DNA from: Planctomycetaceae bacterium
GTDB lineage: Bacteria; Planctomycetota; Planctomycetia; Planctomycetales; Planctomycetaceae
NCBI GenBank assembly: GCA_028284485.1
Contig: JANQRQ010000267.1
Span: forward strand, 1 to 64,000
DNA length: 64,000 bases
Direction: 5' to 3'
The notes below the pieces were generated by a model that had not been told where the DNA came from, searched no databases, and worked only from the letters and a program-made list of their open reading frames with translations. Positions 17,176-26,389 of this stretch are shown here, piece after piece. The position numbers were made by a program, and so were the translations under genes. How positions within the stretch are numbered: the stretch's first letter is position 1; every line of letters begins with the position of its first letter.

Positions 17176-18237
17176 CTAGGCGGAACGTCGAGTGGAGTAT
17201 CGAAACTGCCACTCGTCACATTGAGCCGTTCCGAGTTCGTCGGTATTCTCAGATGATTTGCGCAGCTTAAGGGCTACTTCGTCGACATTGGTCGACACGA
17301 TCTGCTTGACGATGAATGGGGGGCGCGGCTTGACTTCCATGTAAATCTTGGAAAGGTACAGCCCGATCATCCCAATGAATGCGATAATCACCCCAGCCAG
17401 GAACCAGATGGAAATCATGATTGACGACCATCCTGCCAAGGTATTTTGCGGCGCCATTAACCGCCGTATCACCATGATGAGCCCGATTATTCCCGACAGA
17501 GCCGTCATCGTCATTCCACATGCGAATATCATTTGCAGCGGGTAGGCGCTAAACGATGTGATCGCATTGGAAAACAGAGCAAGTTTTGCGCGAAGTGAAT
17601 AGTTGGACGCTGTCTTCCGCGGTAGCTTTTCGACAACGAGTGCACGATGGTCGTATCCGATCCAGCGAAATGTGCCGCCAAGGAATAATGCCCGATCGCT
17701 CAATTTCAGCAAGGCGTCGACGTAGTCACGACGCATCAACCGAACAGTACAGGCATGATGGTCGATCGAAACTTCTGAGAGAAAATCAAAAGATTTGTAA
17801 AACAGTGATGAAAGGATTCGTTTCGCCCAGCGGTCGTGCCGAACATATTGCTTACCGAAAACAACATCAGCACCGGTGGCATCTAATTCATCCGCGAATC
17901 GAACGAGCCATTCGGGTTGCTCTTCGAGATCGATATCGATCAGAAAAACCTGCTCGCCCCGAGTTTGGCCGAGTCCCGCCATAATCGCCTGGTGGTGGCC
18001 GAAATTTCGCGACAATTCGACCAGCTTCACACGTGGATCGGCGGACACAATGCGCCGGACAATGACTGCTGAGTCATCCGGCGACCCGTCGTCGACAAGG
18101 ACCAATTCCCAGGATCCAAACCGTTCATCAGCACAACGACCTATGCGGCTGTAGAACTCTTCGATATACGATGCCGAATTGTACAACGTCGCTACGATGG
18201 ACAATTCGACCGATGTCGTTTTGTTGCCGTCATCCAT
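17176..18237 (-). CDS. Family 2 glycosyltransferase, GtrB/polyprenyl-phosphate type
   Basis: 353 residues from ATG 18237; a GTG at 18264 would add nine residues and neither has a clear ribosome-binding site. The GT-A domain shows LSIVATLYNSASYI, the metal-related VLVDDGSPDDSA, LSRNFGHHQAIMAGL and the second acidic motif DIDLEEQPEW. Two C-terminal membrane helices (residues about 225-310) are typical of GtrB/DPM1-like enzymes that transfer a sugar from a nucleotide donor to undecaprenyl phosphate. It lies just downstream of the WecE-type gene. Confidence 0.88.
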   Translation of the reverse strand: MDDGNKTTSVELSIVATLYNSASYIEEFYSRIGRCADERFGSWELVLVDDGSPDDSAVIVRRIVSADPRVKLVELSRNFGHHQAIMAGLGQTRGEQVFLIDIDLEEQPEWLVRFADELDATGADVVFGKQYVRHDRWAKRILSSLFYKSFDFLSEVSIDHHACTVRLMRRDYVDALLKLSDRALFLGGTFRWIGYDHRALVVEKLPRKTASNYSLRAKLALFSNAITSFSAYPLQMIFACGMTMTALSGIIGLIMVIRRLMAPQNTLAGWSSIMISIWFLAGVIIAFIGMIGLYLSKIYMEVKPRPPFIVKQIVSTNVDEVALKLRKSSENTDELGTAQCDEWQFRYSTRRSA

Positions 18238-18279
18238 GACAGATATTTCTACTGTATGCGTCACGCGCGGCCCAAATCG

Positions 18280-19470
18280 TCAGGCGGCTTTCCGCGATTG
18301 CATTTCTCCTTGTTCGGACGTAATTGTGACCGCACGATTCCGTAAAAACTTCGTCAACTCTTGCACGACACGAAGCTGGTCTTCGTATTTGATCTCGTAG
18401 AAAAACGGTAATCGAAGCAGACACTGGCTGACACGATCGGTAACTGGTAGCGTACCGTTGGAATGTGCGACTCGCTGACCCATTGGTGACGAGTGTAACG
18501 GTACAAAGTGGAAAACTGATTGAATCCCTTGCTGCCGCAAATGATCCATCAGTTCGTCCCTGGTATTCTGATCGGGCAACAATACGTAAAACATGTGGTT
18601 GTTCGTACCACAATGCTTAGGCACAAAGGGCAATCTTAATAGTCGATCCGATTCCAGTGGCCCCAACAACACGCGATAGATCTCATCGATTTCATGGCGT
18701 CGTCTCGCAATAACATCAAACATTTCCAATTGGCCATACAGAAATGCACACGCGATTTCGCTTGGCACAAATGATGACCCTACATCGACCCACGTGTACT
18801 TATCCACCTGCCCACGGAAGAACTGCTTGCGATTGGTCCCTTTGTCCCGAATGATTTCGGCTCGCTCGATCAACTCGGGAGAATTCAGGCATAGTGCGCC
18901 GCCTTCGCCACATATGTAGTTCTTTGTTTCGTGAAAGCTGAAACAGCCCAGGTCTCCCAATGATCCAGCGGCGTTACCCTTGTAGAAGGCATTCACGGCC
19001 TGGGCAGCGTCTTCGATCACCAGCAAGTTGTGGGAGAGAGCAATTTCATTGATGCGGTCCATCTCGCAACAGACACCCGCATAGTGCACTGGGCATATGG
19101 CTCGAGTACGTGGCCCGATCGCAGCTTCGATTTGCGATTCATCGAGATGCAACGTATCGGCACGGACATCAACGAACACCGGTTTCGCACCGACACGGAC
19201 AAATGCATTGGCCGTCGACACGAAAGTAAAAGACGGCATGATGATTTCGTCGCCCGGTTGCAGATCACATAGCATCGCAGTCATTTCGAGCGCAGCCGTG
19301 CAGGACGGTGTCATGAGAACACGTGACGCCCCAGTTAGTTCCTGCAGCAATTCACTGCATTGCTCGGTAAAACGACCGTCTCCCCCGATGTTGCCATACG
19401 TAACCGCTTGCGCGATGTAGTACAGTTCTTTGCCAGCGATAAACGGTTTGTTGAAAAGAATCTGTCCCAT
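18280..19470 (-). CDS. wecE: dTDP-4-amino-4,6-dideoxy-sugar transaminase (WecE type)
   Basis: 396 residues from ATG 19470, preceded by GAGG eleven bases upstream. This PLP enzyme of the DegT/DnrJ/EryC1/StrS family aminates a dTDP-4-keto-6-deoxyhexose, giving dTDP-Fuc4N in enterobacteria. Long stretches match E. coli WecE as I know it: LMTPSCTAALEMTAML, PGDEIIMPSFTFVSTANAFV, PVHYAGVCCEMD, FSFHETKNYICGEGGAL with the PLP lysine in HETKN, and IRDKGTNRKQFFRGQVDKYTW. It is the first gene of the glycan operon, so the operon probably begins by making an amino sugar nucleotide. The glucose-1-phosphate thymidylyltransferase and dehydratase needed are not in the window. Confidence 0.92.
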   Translation of the reverse strand: MGQILFNKPFIAGKELYYIAQAVTYGNIGGDGRFTEQCSELLQELTGASRVLMTPSCTAALEMTAMLCDLQPGDEIIMPSFTFVSTANAFVRVGAKPVFVDVRADTLHLDESQIEAAIGPRTRAICPVHYAGVCCEMDRINEIALSHNLLVIEDAAQAVNAFYKGNAAGSLGDLGCFSFHETKNYICGEGGALCLNSPELIERAEIIRDKGTNRKQFFRGQVDKYTWVDVGSSFVPSEIACAFLYGQLEMFDVIARRRHEIDEIYRVLLGPLESDRLLRLPFVPKHCGTNNHMFYVLLPDQNTRDELMDHLRQQGIQSVFHFVPLHSSPMGQRVAHSNGTLPVTDRVSQCLLRLPFFYEIKYEDQLRVVQELTKFLRNRAVTITSEQGEMQSRKAA

Positions 19471-19884
19471 CAATTTGGCGACCTCAACGAGATTCCTAGT
19501 TCACCCTAACGCCAATCGTGCGAACCGGTAGCGGTGCCCACCGGCATCAAAATGCGGGGAATTCTGGGCGAAATACAACTCTGGTGCAATACCAACCTGA
19601 ACCCGAATTGGCCACAATCCCTTTCCTAACAAGTATTTTCGGTCCCTGGCGACCTGAATCCCCTCAACGATGAGCATTATTGGTCACTCGTGCGAATTGC
19701 TTCGCACAAATATGGGGAACGGAGTTCAGCCCCGTCGCAGCGCCGGAATGGCCAGCTTGTTGGATCTCGTATAAGTAACGATGGCCACCCATGCGCCAGA
19801 AACTGCGATTGACTGGCCTAAGATCCTGGAGGCTCTGAGCCAGAACGCCTGCGTTCGCACAAATGGAGCGGCGCGTCCGAATTC
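19471..19884. other. Divergent intergenic region upstream of the glycan operon
   Basis: 414 bases between wecE (minus) and a methyltransferase gene (plus). A 7-bp hairpin GTGCGAA (19690-19696) / TTCGCAC (19701-19707) with a TTGC loop is visible. A weak minus-strand promoter-like pair (TTGCAC, 17 bases, CAGAAT) occurs near the wecE side. No coding sequence is supported. Confidence 0.5.
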
Positions 19885-20904
19885 ATGAACTACAGACTTC
19901 CACACAACTTACGTCTTGCGGAGACTGTTGATGTCCGTTATGCTTCGCCGCGATTTTTCGGGCGATCCGTTGGCGGATTGCAATCGGCCTGCAAATCCTC
20001 AGTTATTGGTAAATGTCTGCCGATGCAGATCTCCCCTAATAGTCAGTTGGAATCCCTGTCGAGAGACAGATGTGTGCCGGCCGTGGATTTCGCGACATTT
20101 CAAGATCTCTACCTCGAAATCTTTGAAATTGTCTACAGGCATTGGACACCCGCCATGCAAGACCGCCTTGCCTGCCATTGCCGGGCCTGGGGGCCTGACG
20201 TCTTTCGATTCGATGAGTACCTGAAAAAATCAGTCACTCGTTTTTATCTCGCCTACCAAAACCTGGCTGCAGACGAAAGAGCGAAGTCGGTATGCGACGT
20301 TGGCGGATTTTGGGGCGTTTTTCCACTCACGCTTCAGAGACTGGGATACGACGTCACCATGACCGAAGCCCTGGAATACTACGACGATGTATTCACTGGG
20401 CTATTTCACACCATTCAAGATCATGGCGTCACCATTGCAGACTGCGATTTGTTTCGGCCCGACTCCCACCCACATTCGAAATTCGATTTCGTAAGTGTTA
20501 TGGCGGTTCTCGAGCATTATCCACACTCTCTAAAGCCTTTCATGCGAAACGTCGTCGCCTTGTTGAATCCAACTGGGAGTCTTTACTTGGAAGTCCCGAA
20601 CATCGCATTCCTGCCGAAGCGCCTTAGCATGATTCTCGGCAAAAGCCCACTGGCGCCGATTAGGGACATTTACGAATCCGAAACACCCTATATTGGGCAT
20701 CACCACGAATTTACGATGCGTGAACTGGAAGACTTGGCGGAACTATCCGACCTCACCGTCAAAAACCGGCATTACATTAACTATACTCATCCGATGAATG
20801 ATTTCGGCAGTTTGATCGCACATCCGCTGAAATCATTGGCCTATACGTTCGCGCCAGCGACTCGAGAACTGATTTCCATCCTCTGTTCCGGCCGCGCCGC
20901 ATAG
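19885..20904 (+). CDS. SAM-dependent methyltransferase (Methyltransf_23 type)
   Basis: 339 residues from ATG 19885; ATG 20023 (293 residues) is an alternative, and the first 46 residues are not family-like. Motif I is SVCDVGGFWGVFPLTL, followed by VTMTEALEYY, the FDFVSVMAVLEHYPHSL block and LNPTGSLYLEVPNIAFLPKR. The later GHHHEFTMRELEDL motif is common in glycan-linked methyltransferases. Transcribed divergently from the glycan operon but plausibly part of the same locus. Confidence 0.8.
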   Translation: MNYRLPHNLRLAETVDVRYASPRFFGRSVGGLQSACKSSVIGKCLPMQISPNSQLESLSRDRCVPAVDFATFQDLYLEIFEIVYRHWTPAMQDRLACHCRAWGPDVFRFDEYLKKSVTRFYLAYQNLAADERAKSVCDVGGFWGVFPLTLQRLGYDVTMTEALEYYDDVFTGLFHTIQDHGVTIADCDLFRPDSHPHSKFDFVSVMAVLEHYPHSLKPFMRNVVALLNPTGSLYLEVPNIAFLPKRLSMILGKSPLAPIRDIYESETPYIGHHHEFTMRELEDLAELSDLTVKNRHYINYTHPMNDFGSLIAHPLKSLAYTFAPATRELISILCSGRAA

Positions 20905-21079
20905 GCCGTGGTCACTGGGTTTTCGTCTTGGCATTGTCATCGCCGGACCAGAACAACTGTTGATCTGCGACCCCATTGGCTGTCTCCGCTATTGCATCGA
21001 GACGCTGCGCGATCGATTGAGAACTCTCAGCGCTTCTTGAAGCCGGTTCACCTTCACGATTAAGAGTCCGGCCCTGAGA

Positions 21080-21199
21080 TCAGAAGTTGTAATAAATGAA
21101 CTTCGTCGGTTCCGATCGCATCTGATAAGCCACGAACGCGGCGGCGAAGATGCCGGCGAAAACAGCAAACTCGAGCGCGTACTGAAAATATCGCTTCAT
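21080..21199 (-). CDS. 39-residue DltX-like membrane peptide, partner of the MBOAT acyltransferase
   Basis: A very small gene whose ATG overlaps the stop of the MBOAT gene (ATGA), a classic coupled arrangement. The product has a short basic-aromatic N-terminus (MKRYFQY), one membrane helix (about residues 8-25: ALEFAVFAGIFAAAFVAY) and a C-terminal tail ending KFIYYNF. That ending fits the F-x-Y-x-x-F C-terminus of DltX, the small protein of the D-alanylation operon. As I recall, recent mechanistic work proposes that the DltX motif tyrosine carries the acyl group from the DltB MBOAT to teichoic acid. Motif, size, membrane topology and coupling all agree. After the TGA the same frame stays open for another 56 codons (to 20912), but there is no internal start, and the motif's terminal position argues that the stop is real. 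Confidence 0.75.
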   Translation of the reverse strand: MKRYFQYALEFAVFAGIFAAAFVAYQMRSEPTKFIYYNF

Positions 21200-23673
21200 T
21201 GACGCGTCCCTTCTGACATCTGTTCCGTGGCTAGTCGTAGGAACGGCCCACTCGGCCGCTTGGAATCGATCTTCAGGCGGTAATTCGGTACTCCGGCCAA
21301 CGGCCCGTTAGCGTCGCCGTACAAACGGAAGATCAACAATTTGTGAATGCTCTCGCGATAGGCAATCACCGGGTGGATAAAGTCGTCCATACAGCGCGAC
21401 GTCCAGGGTAGCAATGCGCTGAGGTCGTGATACTCGATTTCAAGATCCGAGGTGGCTTGCCGAATCGCAATTTGATAGCTCTCAAGAAACTCCGGAGGAT
21501 AAATATGTGGAGCTTCTTCGTGTGACGGGGTCGGCGTTTCGTACAGCACCAACCGAATGCCTTTTGCACCCAACGACGATTTCAGTTGTCGCAAGCTGTA
21601 ATAGATATCGCCACCTGGTCGGAGCGATTCGAGAATACCGCGATCGCGCCATTCGAACTGCGCATCGTTTCCGTTTTGCGACTCGACGATAGTCGGAGTG
21701 CTCTGTCTCAGACGCAATTCCTCATCGAACCGAGACAAAAATCGATCCTGTTCACGGAGATCGAGCGGTGTCACCTCGACGGCTTGGGATGCAAAACAGG
21801 TCGCCAATTTATGGTAGAAACCATGCAGTTGACAGAAGCGCCGGCTACGGTAATTAAACGCCAACTGCACCACATCGATCAATCCGAGGTCGACCGGCTT
21901 CATCCCCCCCTGCCGGTATTGTGGAAAGTCGAATCCCCATGCGTTGAGCGTTTCGAGTCCTTGTTTGGGAAATGCACAGTCGTTCTTCAGAGGTCCGCAA
22001 TTCAGAGGCGAAATCCCCAAAATGATCGTATCGATGTTCGGCCAATCCCGAATGGCAGCAGCCGTCCTTAGTCCGTTTATCAACGAGTTACCGCCGATTC
22101 CCAATGTGCCCGATTTGTATGCCGTTCCATCTTTTTGAAACGAGTAGCATCCTTGTTGCATGGTGAAAGATGATCCGACCACGACAACCTTTTGTTCGTC
22201 ACCATACAAAACTTCCTGCATCAACAGGTTGGAACGAAAGTCATCTTCGGTGTTGGAAACTCCGGTCGTCGATCGCTGAACGGGCAAAGTCGTGTAGACC
22301 GCCTGATCCAAATCGGTTGCATAGAATCCACACATTCCTGCGACAACAATGGGATACGTCAGACACAGATAGTAAAAAGCCCGAAATCGAAGCGTGTATG
22401 GATAATCGCGAATCGACGCCGGAACGCTCATCATACGGGCCGCGATTTGATGAGAATTTGGACAGATCGCCAGCGCAGCTGCCAACACAATCCACGCGAC
22501 CCCGCTGCTCCAGGCGAGGCCCTGAAAATTCAGAAACCCCAAATAGATATTCGTTGTGGTAACAACGTCCTCAGCCCGAAACGGCACCCACAATAGCGAC
22601 ACCAACACAAACGTCTTGAGGTAACCCAATACCCCCAATCGCAATCGTGGAAATCGTTCGCGACAAAGATGCTCGCTCGCCAACAGAAGTCCGTGACCGG
22701 CCCCCCATAAAACGAAGGCCCAGCCGGCCCCGTGCCATAAGCCACCCAACAACATGGTCAGAAGCAGGTTTCGATATCGCTTGAGGTTTCCGCCTCGATT
22801 TCCACCGAGTGGAATATAGAGGTAGTCTCGCAAGAATTGAGAAAGCGTAATATGCCAACGCCGCCAAAAATCGACGATCGATCGGGCCTTATAAGGACTG
22901 TTGAAATTGACCGGCAGTTCAATGCCGAACAGCTTGCCCAAGCCGATTGCCATATCGGAGTAGCCGGAAAAATCAAAATACAACTGAAACGTATAGCTAA
23001 GGGTCGCCACAAACGAGGATTGAAAATCGAATCCCGTCCCCGACTCGAACAAAGGATCTGCGATTTCAGCCAGGCTATCCGCGATGAAGAACTTCTTGAC
23101 AAACCCGATGCCAAAGTAAATCAGGCCGCCGAAAAACATCGGGGGCCGATCAACGGTCCGTCCAATCTGCGGAATAATGTCGCGGTGATGGACAATCGGA
23201 CCAGCAATCAACTGCGGGAAGAAGACCGCAAAGAATGAATACTTGCCGAATTCGCGTTCAACTTCGCCATGCTTGTAGACATCGACGAGGTAGGCAATCT
23301 GCTGAAAGGTATAAAAGGAGATGCCGAGCGGCAAAACACCTGGCAAGAGTTCCGTCAGCGGCTCTGTTTTCAATCCGGCGATCTGAAAAAAGAAAACGCT
23401 GTACTTGAAGAACACCAGCGGAAGCAGATTGGCCACAACACCGGCGATCAGCAGAGACTTTTTCGGGCGCCGGCTTAATCGCCTGCCGAATGCAAAATTG
23501 ACAAGCACCGACGCCAGAATCATCGGCAGAAAACGGATATCCCAAGCCGCGTAGAACACGAGGGACGCAATGACTAGCAAACGGACGCGGTCGGAAACCG
23601 ACCTCGCTCGCTCGTGGAAGAACAGCACGATTGGCAGAAACAGGAAGACGAACTCGAATTGAGTGAAAAGCAA
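21196..23673 (-). CDS. MBOAT O-acyltransferase (AlgI/DltB-like) fused to a C-terminal SGNH domain
   Basis: 825 residues, TTG start at 23673 with GGAG seven bases upstream; the N-terminus then matches AlgI-type proteins (LFTQFEFVFLFLPI). Residues 1-460 form the polytopic MBOAT domain: FFPQLIAGPIVHHRDIIPQ, YFDFSGYSDMAIGLGKLFGI, FWRRWHITLSQFLRDYLYIPLGG and LLGGLWHGAGW. His274 and His314 are the expected conserved histidines. After a last helix near 435-452 comes a soluble SGNH-type domain with VVVVGSSFTM (Ser501/502) and the DxxH block DFIHP (Asp764, His767). In alginate and teichoic-acid systems the MBOAT and the SGNH (AlgJ/AlgX, DltD) are separate proteins; here they are one chain. Likely acylates an exported glycan or polymer; acyl donor and acceptor unknown. 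Confidence 0.9.
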   Translation of the reverse strand: MLFTQFEFVFLFLPIVLFFHERARSVSDRVRLLVIASLVFYAAWDIRFLPMILASVLVNFAFGRRLSRRPKKSLLIAGVVANLLPLVFFKYSVFFFQIAGLKTEPLTELLPGVLPLGISFYTFQQIAYLVDVYKHGEVEREFGKYSFFAVFFPQLIAGPIVHHRDIIPQIGRTVDRPPMFFGGLIYFGIGFVKKFFIADSLAEIADPLFESGTGFDFQSSFVATLSYTFQLYFDFSGYSDMAIGLGKLFGIELPVNFNSPYKARSIVDFWRRWHITLSQFLRDYLYIPLGGNRGGNLKRYRNLLLTMLLGGLWHGAGWAFVLWGAGHGLLLASEHLCRERFPRLRLGVLGYLKTFVLVSLLWVPFRAEDVVTTTNIYLGFLNFQGLAWSSGVAWIVLAAALAICPNSHQIAARMMSVPASIRDYPYTLRFRAFYYLCLTYPIVVAGMCGFYATDLDQAVYTTLPVQRSTTGVSNTEDDFRSNLLMQEVLYGDEQKVVVVGSSFTMQQGCYSFQKDGTAYKSGTLGIGGNSLINGLRTAAAIRDWPNIDTIILGISPLNCGPLKNDCAFPKQGLETLNAWGFDFPQYRQGGMKPVDLGLIDVVQLAFNYRSRRFCQLHGFYHKLATCFASQAVEVTPLDLREQDRFLSRFDEELRLRQSTPTIVESQNGNDAQFEWRDRGILESLRPGGDIYYSLRQLKSSLGAKGIRLVLYETPTPSHEEAPHIYPPEFLESYQIAIRQATSDLEIEYHDLSALLPWTSRCMDDFIHPVIAYRESIHKLLIFRLYGDANGPLAGVPNYRLKIDSKRPSGPFLRLATEQMSEGTRQ

Positions 23674-23764
23674 CCGCCCGCTCCGCTAGAGTCTTCTGCC
23701 TCGATCAGCTAAGTCCGAAATCGGCGGGCGGTATCGTACGGAGTTCGTCGGAACAGTCAAGATC

Positions 23765-26194
23765 TCAATCAAATGCTTCCGGATCGAATCCTTCATCGTC
23801 CCACTCGGCTTGATTGCCGGGGTCTGGCGTGTCGCCGCTGGGAGCGAACGGCTGAAATTCCGGATCAATAGCTTCGCTCGCGACGTTCGGCGTCTCGGCA
23901 TCGAAAAGTGCCGCTTGACGAGCGGAATCATCGGTTACTGAACGGCCGTTTCCCCCAGCTGCTTGGAATGGATCGGAGTTATCGTCGGGGAACAAATCAG
24001 CTTCACTGAAGAAGTCTTCGTCGATCGCCGTGACCTCATTCGTGGCGCTGGTTTGCAGAATCGGCTCGGTCGATTCGAGAAATGGGTCGAAGTCGCTCGT
24101 CTCGACTCCACCTTCCGACGTGTCCATCGGCAACTCGTCAAGCGGTTCTGCTGCAGGTGCCGGGCTCGGCGGAACTTCTTCGACTCCGTTTTGCGGCAAA
24201 CCTGACGTACCGGACGGCGTTGACATCGGCCCAACCGTACCGGAGAACCCAGGAATCACGAATTCCTCCGGTACTGTTTCGAGCCAATCGGCATCCATCG
24301 CGTGACTGCGAGCCCAGGCTTTTTCGCAAGCATCAGCATAGGCTTTGGGTGTCCATGCCCCTTCTGCCAGATGAACGTTGTTGTAATCAAACAAAGTTCC
24401 CTTGGCGAGGTGCAGGTACGCAATTGCCTGGTTGTATTGCACAACGCTGGTGTAGTACGCCACCTTGGCAGCAGCCAAACTTGCTTGGGCTCGCAACAAA
24501 TCGTCGAGTGTTTTTGTGCCTTCGCGCACTTCCGCTTCAAACAGTTCCGCACGCCGATTCGCGGCTAATGCTCGATTGAAGTGCGATTGAGCCGTCACGT
24601 AGTTTCGAGCCATCGCTTGGAAGGCATCAGCCAACTCATGAGAAACTTCCATCTCCTGGACACCGAGCACGCCGCGGGCTTTCGCCAACCGCAGTTCGAC
24701 ATTTGTCACCTGCGCGTGAGCCTGCCGGAATCCGAATGGCATCGTCATTTCGAAGCCCAATCCCCATCCGGTTTGATCGCCCTGCGTTAATGCGCCATAG
24801 CCAGTTCGGAAATTGCCCCGATTATCTTGCGAAGAAAGCAACCGGTCCCCTAACCCGTTGACTCGGTATTCCGAAACGAAGTCGAGCCGTGGTCGCGTCA
24901 GACTATTGGCGGCTTTGAGCTGCAACTCCAAACTTTTAACGTTCCATTTCTGCTGCCGAAGTTCAATTCGCCTGGCGAGGCATTCCGTCAGGCAGATTTC
25001 CCAATCAGGAATCAATTGTGCGGTCACCGGCTCGTCGGAGGGCCGCAATATAAATCCATCGTTGACCGGCAACCCCAATAATCGACGCAACTCGGCTTCA
25101 TCAGCAAAAATGTCTGCCAATGCCCCTTCTTTTTGTGCGCGAGTTTCAAACAAGAAGTCTCTCGCTTGGGCTTCGTCGGCCGGCTGGAATCCCTCACGTC
25201 CCCCCACGTCGAGAATGAACTTCGCTTCACGCCACGACTGCAGTGCACTGCTATACTGCGTCACGGCGGTATCGAAGATTCGATAACTCAGGTAAAGGCT
25301 CCAGTACGCGTCCTCAACATCCTTCAGCAAGTTTCGTACGTTTCGCTGAAAGTCGGCAACCGACAGGTCGTTGTTGATGCGCGCGATCACAACACCTTGA
25401 TTGACACCCGTAATACCGCGAAAGCCCTGTGCAATTGGCCCGGCGATTCGGGTGAACTCTGTTCCTGCACCGGCAAGAACGGGATGTCGATACGACGCAC
25501 TCAATAGTCCCGTATAGGCCGACTTGAATGCCTGCCCGGGAGGTGACGTGTTGATACCCAGATAATTCCAGTTATGGTTCACTCCGAAAACACCGCCGCT
25601 GGCAAACTGCTTTTGCAGGCCGCTGCGAAATTGACCGGTTTCCGTCACCAAGGTGGCTAACGCCCCAACGCCGCCGCCGGTAAACGAGTTGTTCTGGGCC
25701 CGCTCGTCACGCCCCCAGAGCATACTGGCAGTCAATTGAGCATCGAACGCCGCAAGTGCCGCTTCGATTCCGATACCGCCAAACAACACACCCGATTCTT
25801 GAATCGCAGGATCATAGATCGTCGATGTGCCGTTGGGATTCGTCAACACAGGCGAACTAAACCCTAAACCGGCAAACTGATTGCCACGCGGAATTCGCCG
25901 ACGCACGATGCTGTTTTCGGCCAGCGCGTGATGGATCGCTTCCATCAGCGTGATATCGCGGATCTCATCTTTCGACCGATCGAGAATCGTTCGCGGATGA
26001 TCGGTATACAAGACTTGGTCGGGACTAGGGCAGTTGTAGTTGGGATAGTCAATCGATTGAGCCGTGTCTTTATAGTATTCAAGCTCTGCATCGCCGATGT
26101 AGTGCAACTCTCGCCGATTCGGCCCCAGGCAACCCGACGAGAGCATGCTCACAATCAAGAGATAGCTCAGTAGTCGTTGACATCGAATTCCCAT
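23765..26194 (-). CDS. TolC-family outer-membrane efflux lipoprotein with long acidic tail
   Basis: 809 residues. A lipoprotein signal with lipobox LSSGC (Cys22) starts the protein. The OMF body (about 80-620) contains two coiled-coil-rich repeats, for example DFQRNVRNLLKDVEDAYWSLYLSY and LELQLKAANSLTRPRLDFVSEYRVNGLG, and the EVREGTKTLDDLLRAQASLAAAKVAYYTSVVQYNQA region. The last 180 residues are Asp/Glu/Ser/Pro-rich and disordered. TolC proteins form the outer-membrane exit duct for efflux pumps or type I secretion. No adaptor or pump gene is adjacent. It lies 91 bases upstream of the MBOAT gene on the same strand, so export of an acylated product or simple co-transcription are both possible. 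Confidence 0.88.
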   Translation of the reverse strand: MGIRCQRLLSYLLIVSMLSSGCLGPNRRELHYIGDAELEYYKDTAQSIDYPNYNCPSPDQVLYTDHPRTILDRSKDEIRDITLMEAIHHALAENSIVRRRIPRGNQFAGLGFSSPVLTNPNGTSTIYDPAIQESGVLFGGIGIEAALAAFDAQLTASMLWGRDERAQNNSFTGGGVGALATLVTETGQFRSGLQKQFASGGVFGVNHNWNYLGINTSPPGQAFKSAYTGLLSASYRHPVLAGAGTEFTRIAGPIAQGFRGITGVNQGVVIARINNDLSVADFQRNVRNLLKDVEDAYWSLYLSYRIFDTAVTQYSSALQSWREAKFILDVGGREGFQPADEAQARDFLFETRAQKEGALADIFADEAELRRLLGLPVNDGFILRPSDEPVTAQLIPDWEICLTECLARRIELRQQKWNVKSLELQLKAANSLTRPRLDFVSEYRVNGLGDRLLSSQDNRGNFRTGYGALTQGDQTGWGLGFEMTMPFGFRQAHAQVTNVELRLAKARGVLGVQEMEVSHELADAFQAMARNYVTAQSHFNRALAANRRAELFEAEVREGTKTLDDLLRAQASLAAAKVAYYTSVVQYNQAIAYLHLAKGTLFDYNNVHLAEGAWTPKAYADACEKAWARSHAMDADWLETVPEEFVIPGFSGTVGPMSTPSGTSGLPQNGVEEVPPSPAPAAEPLDELPMDTSEGGVETSDFDPFLESTEPILQTSATNEVTAIDEDFFSEADLFPDDNSDPFQAAGGNGRSVTDDSARQAALFDAETPNVASEAIDPEFQPFAPSGDTPDPGNQAEWDDEGFDPEAFD

Positions 26195-26389
26195 CGGTAG
26201 TCCTTACTGATGCAGCTCTGGTCGATCGTCGCGGCGCGTACGATTCGCGCAGACGAAGATTGAAGTCGATCTGAAGACGGTTGCGGTCGTTTGTTCGCTT
26301 ACGCGTAACTTTGCGGGTCCGTATTCGCGCAACCGTCCATATGCTAAGAGTCGGCAGAACCGATGCAGTGAGTATCGGCGAAAGAACCG

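Noticed and set aside
20912-21199. Read-through or selenocysteine at the UGA after FIYYNF
   Set aside because: The DltX-type motif is functional at the extreme C-terminus, and no SECIS-like hairpin is evident just downstream.
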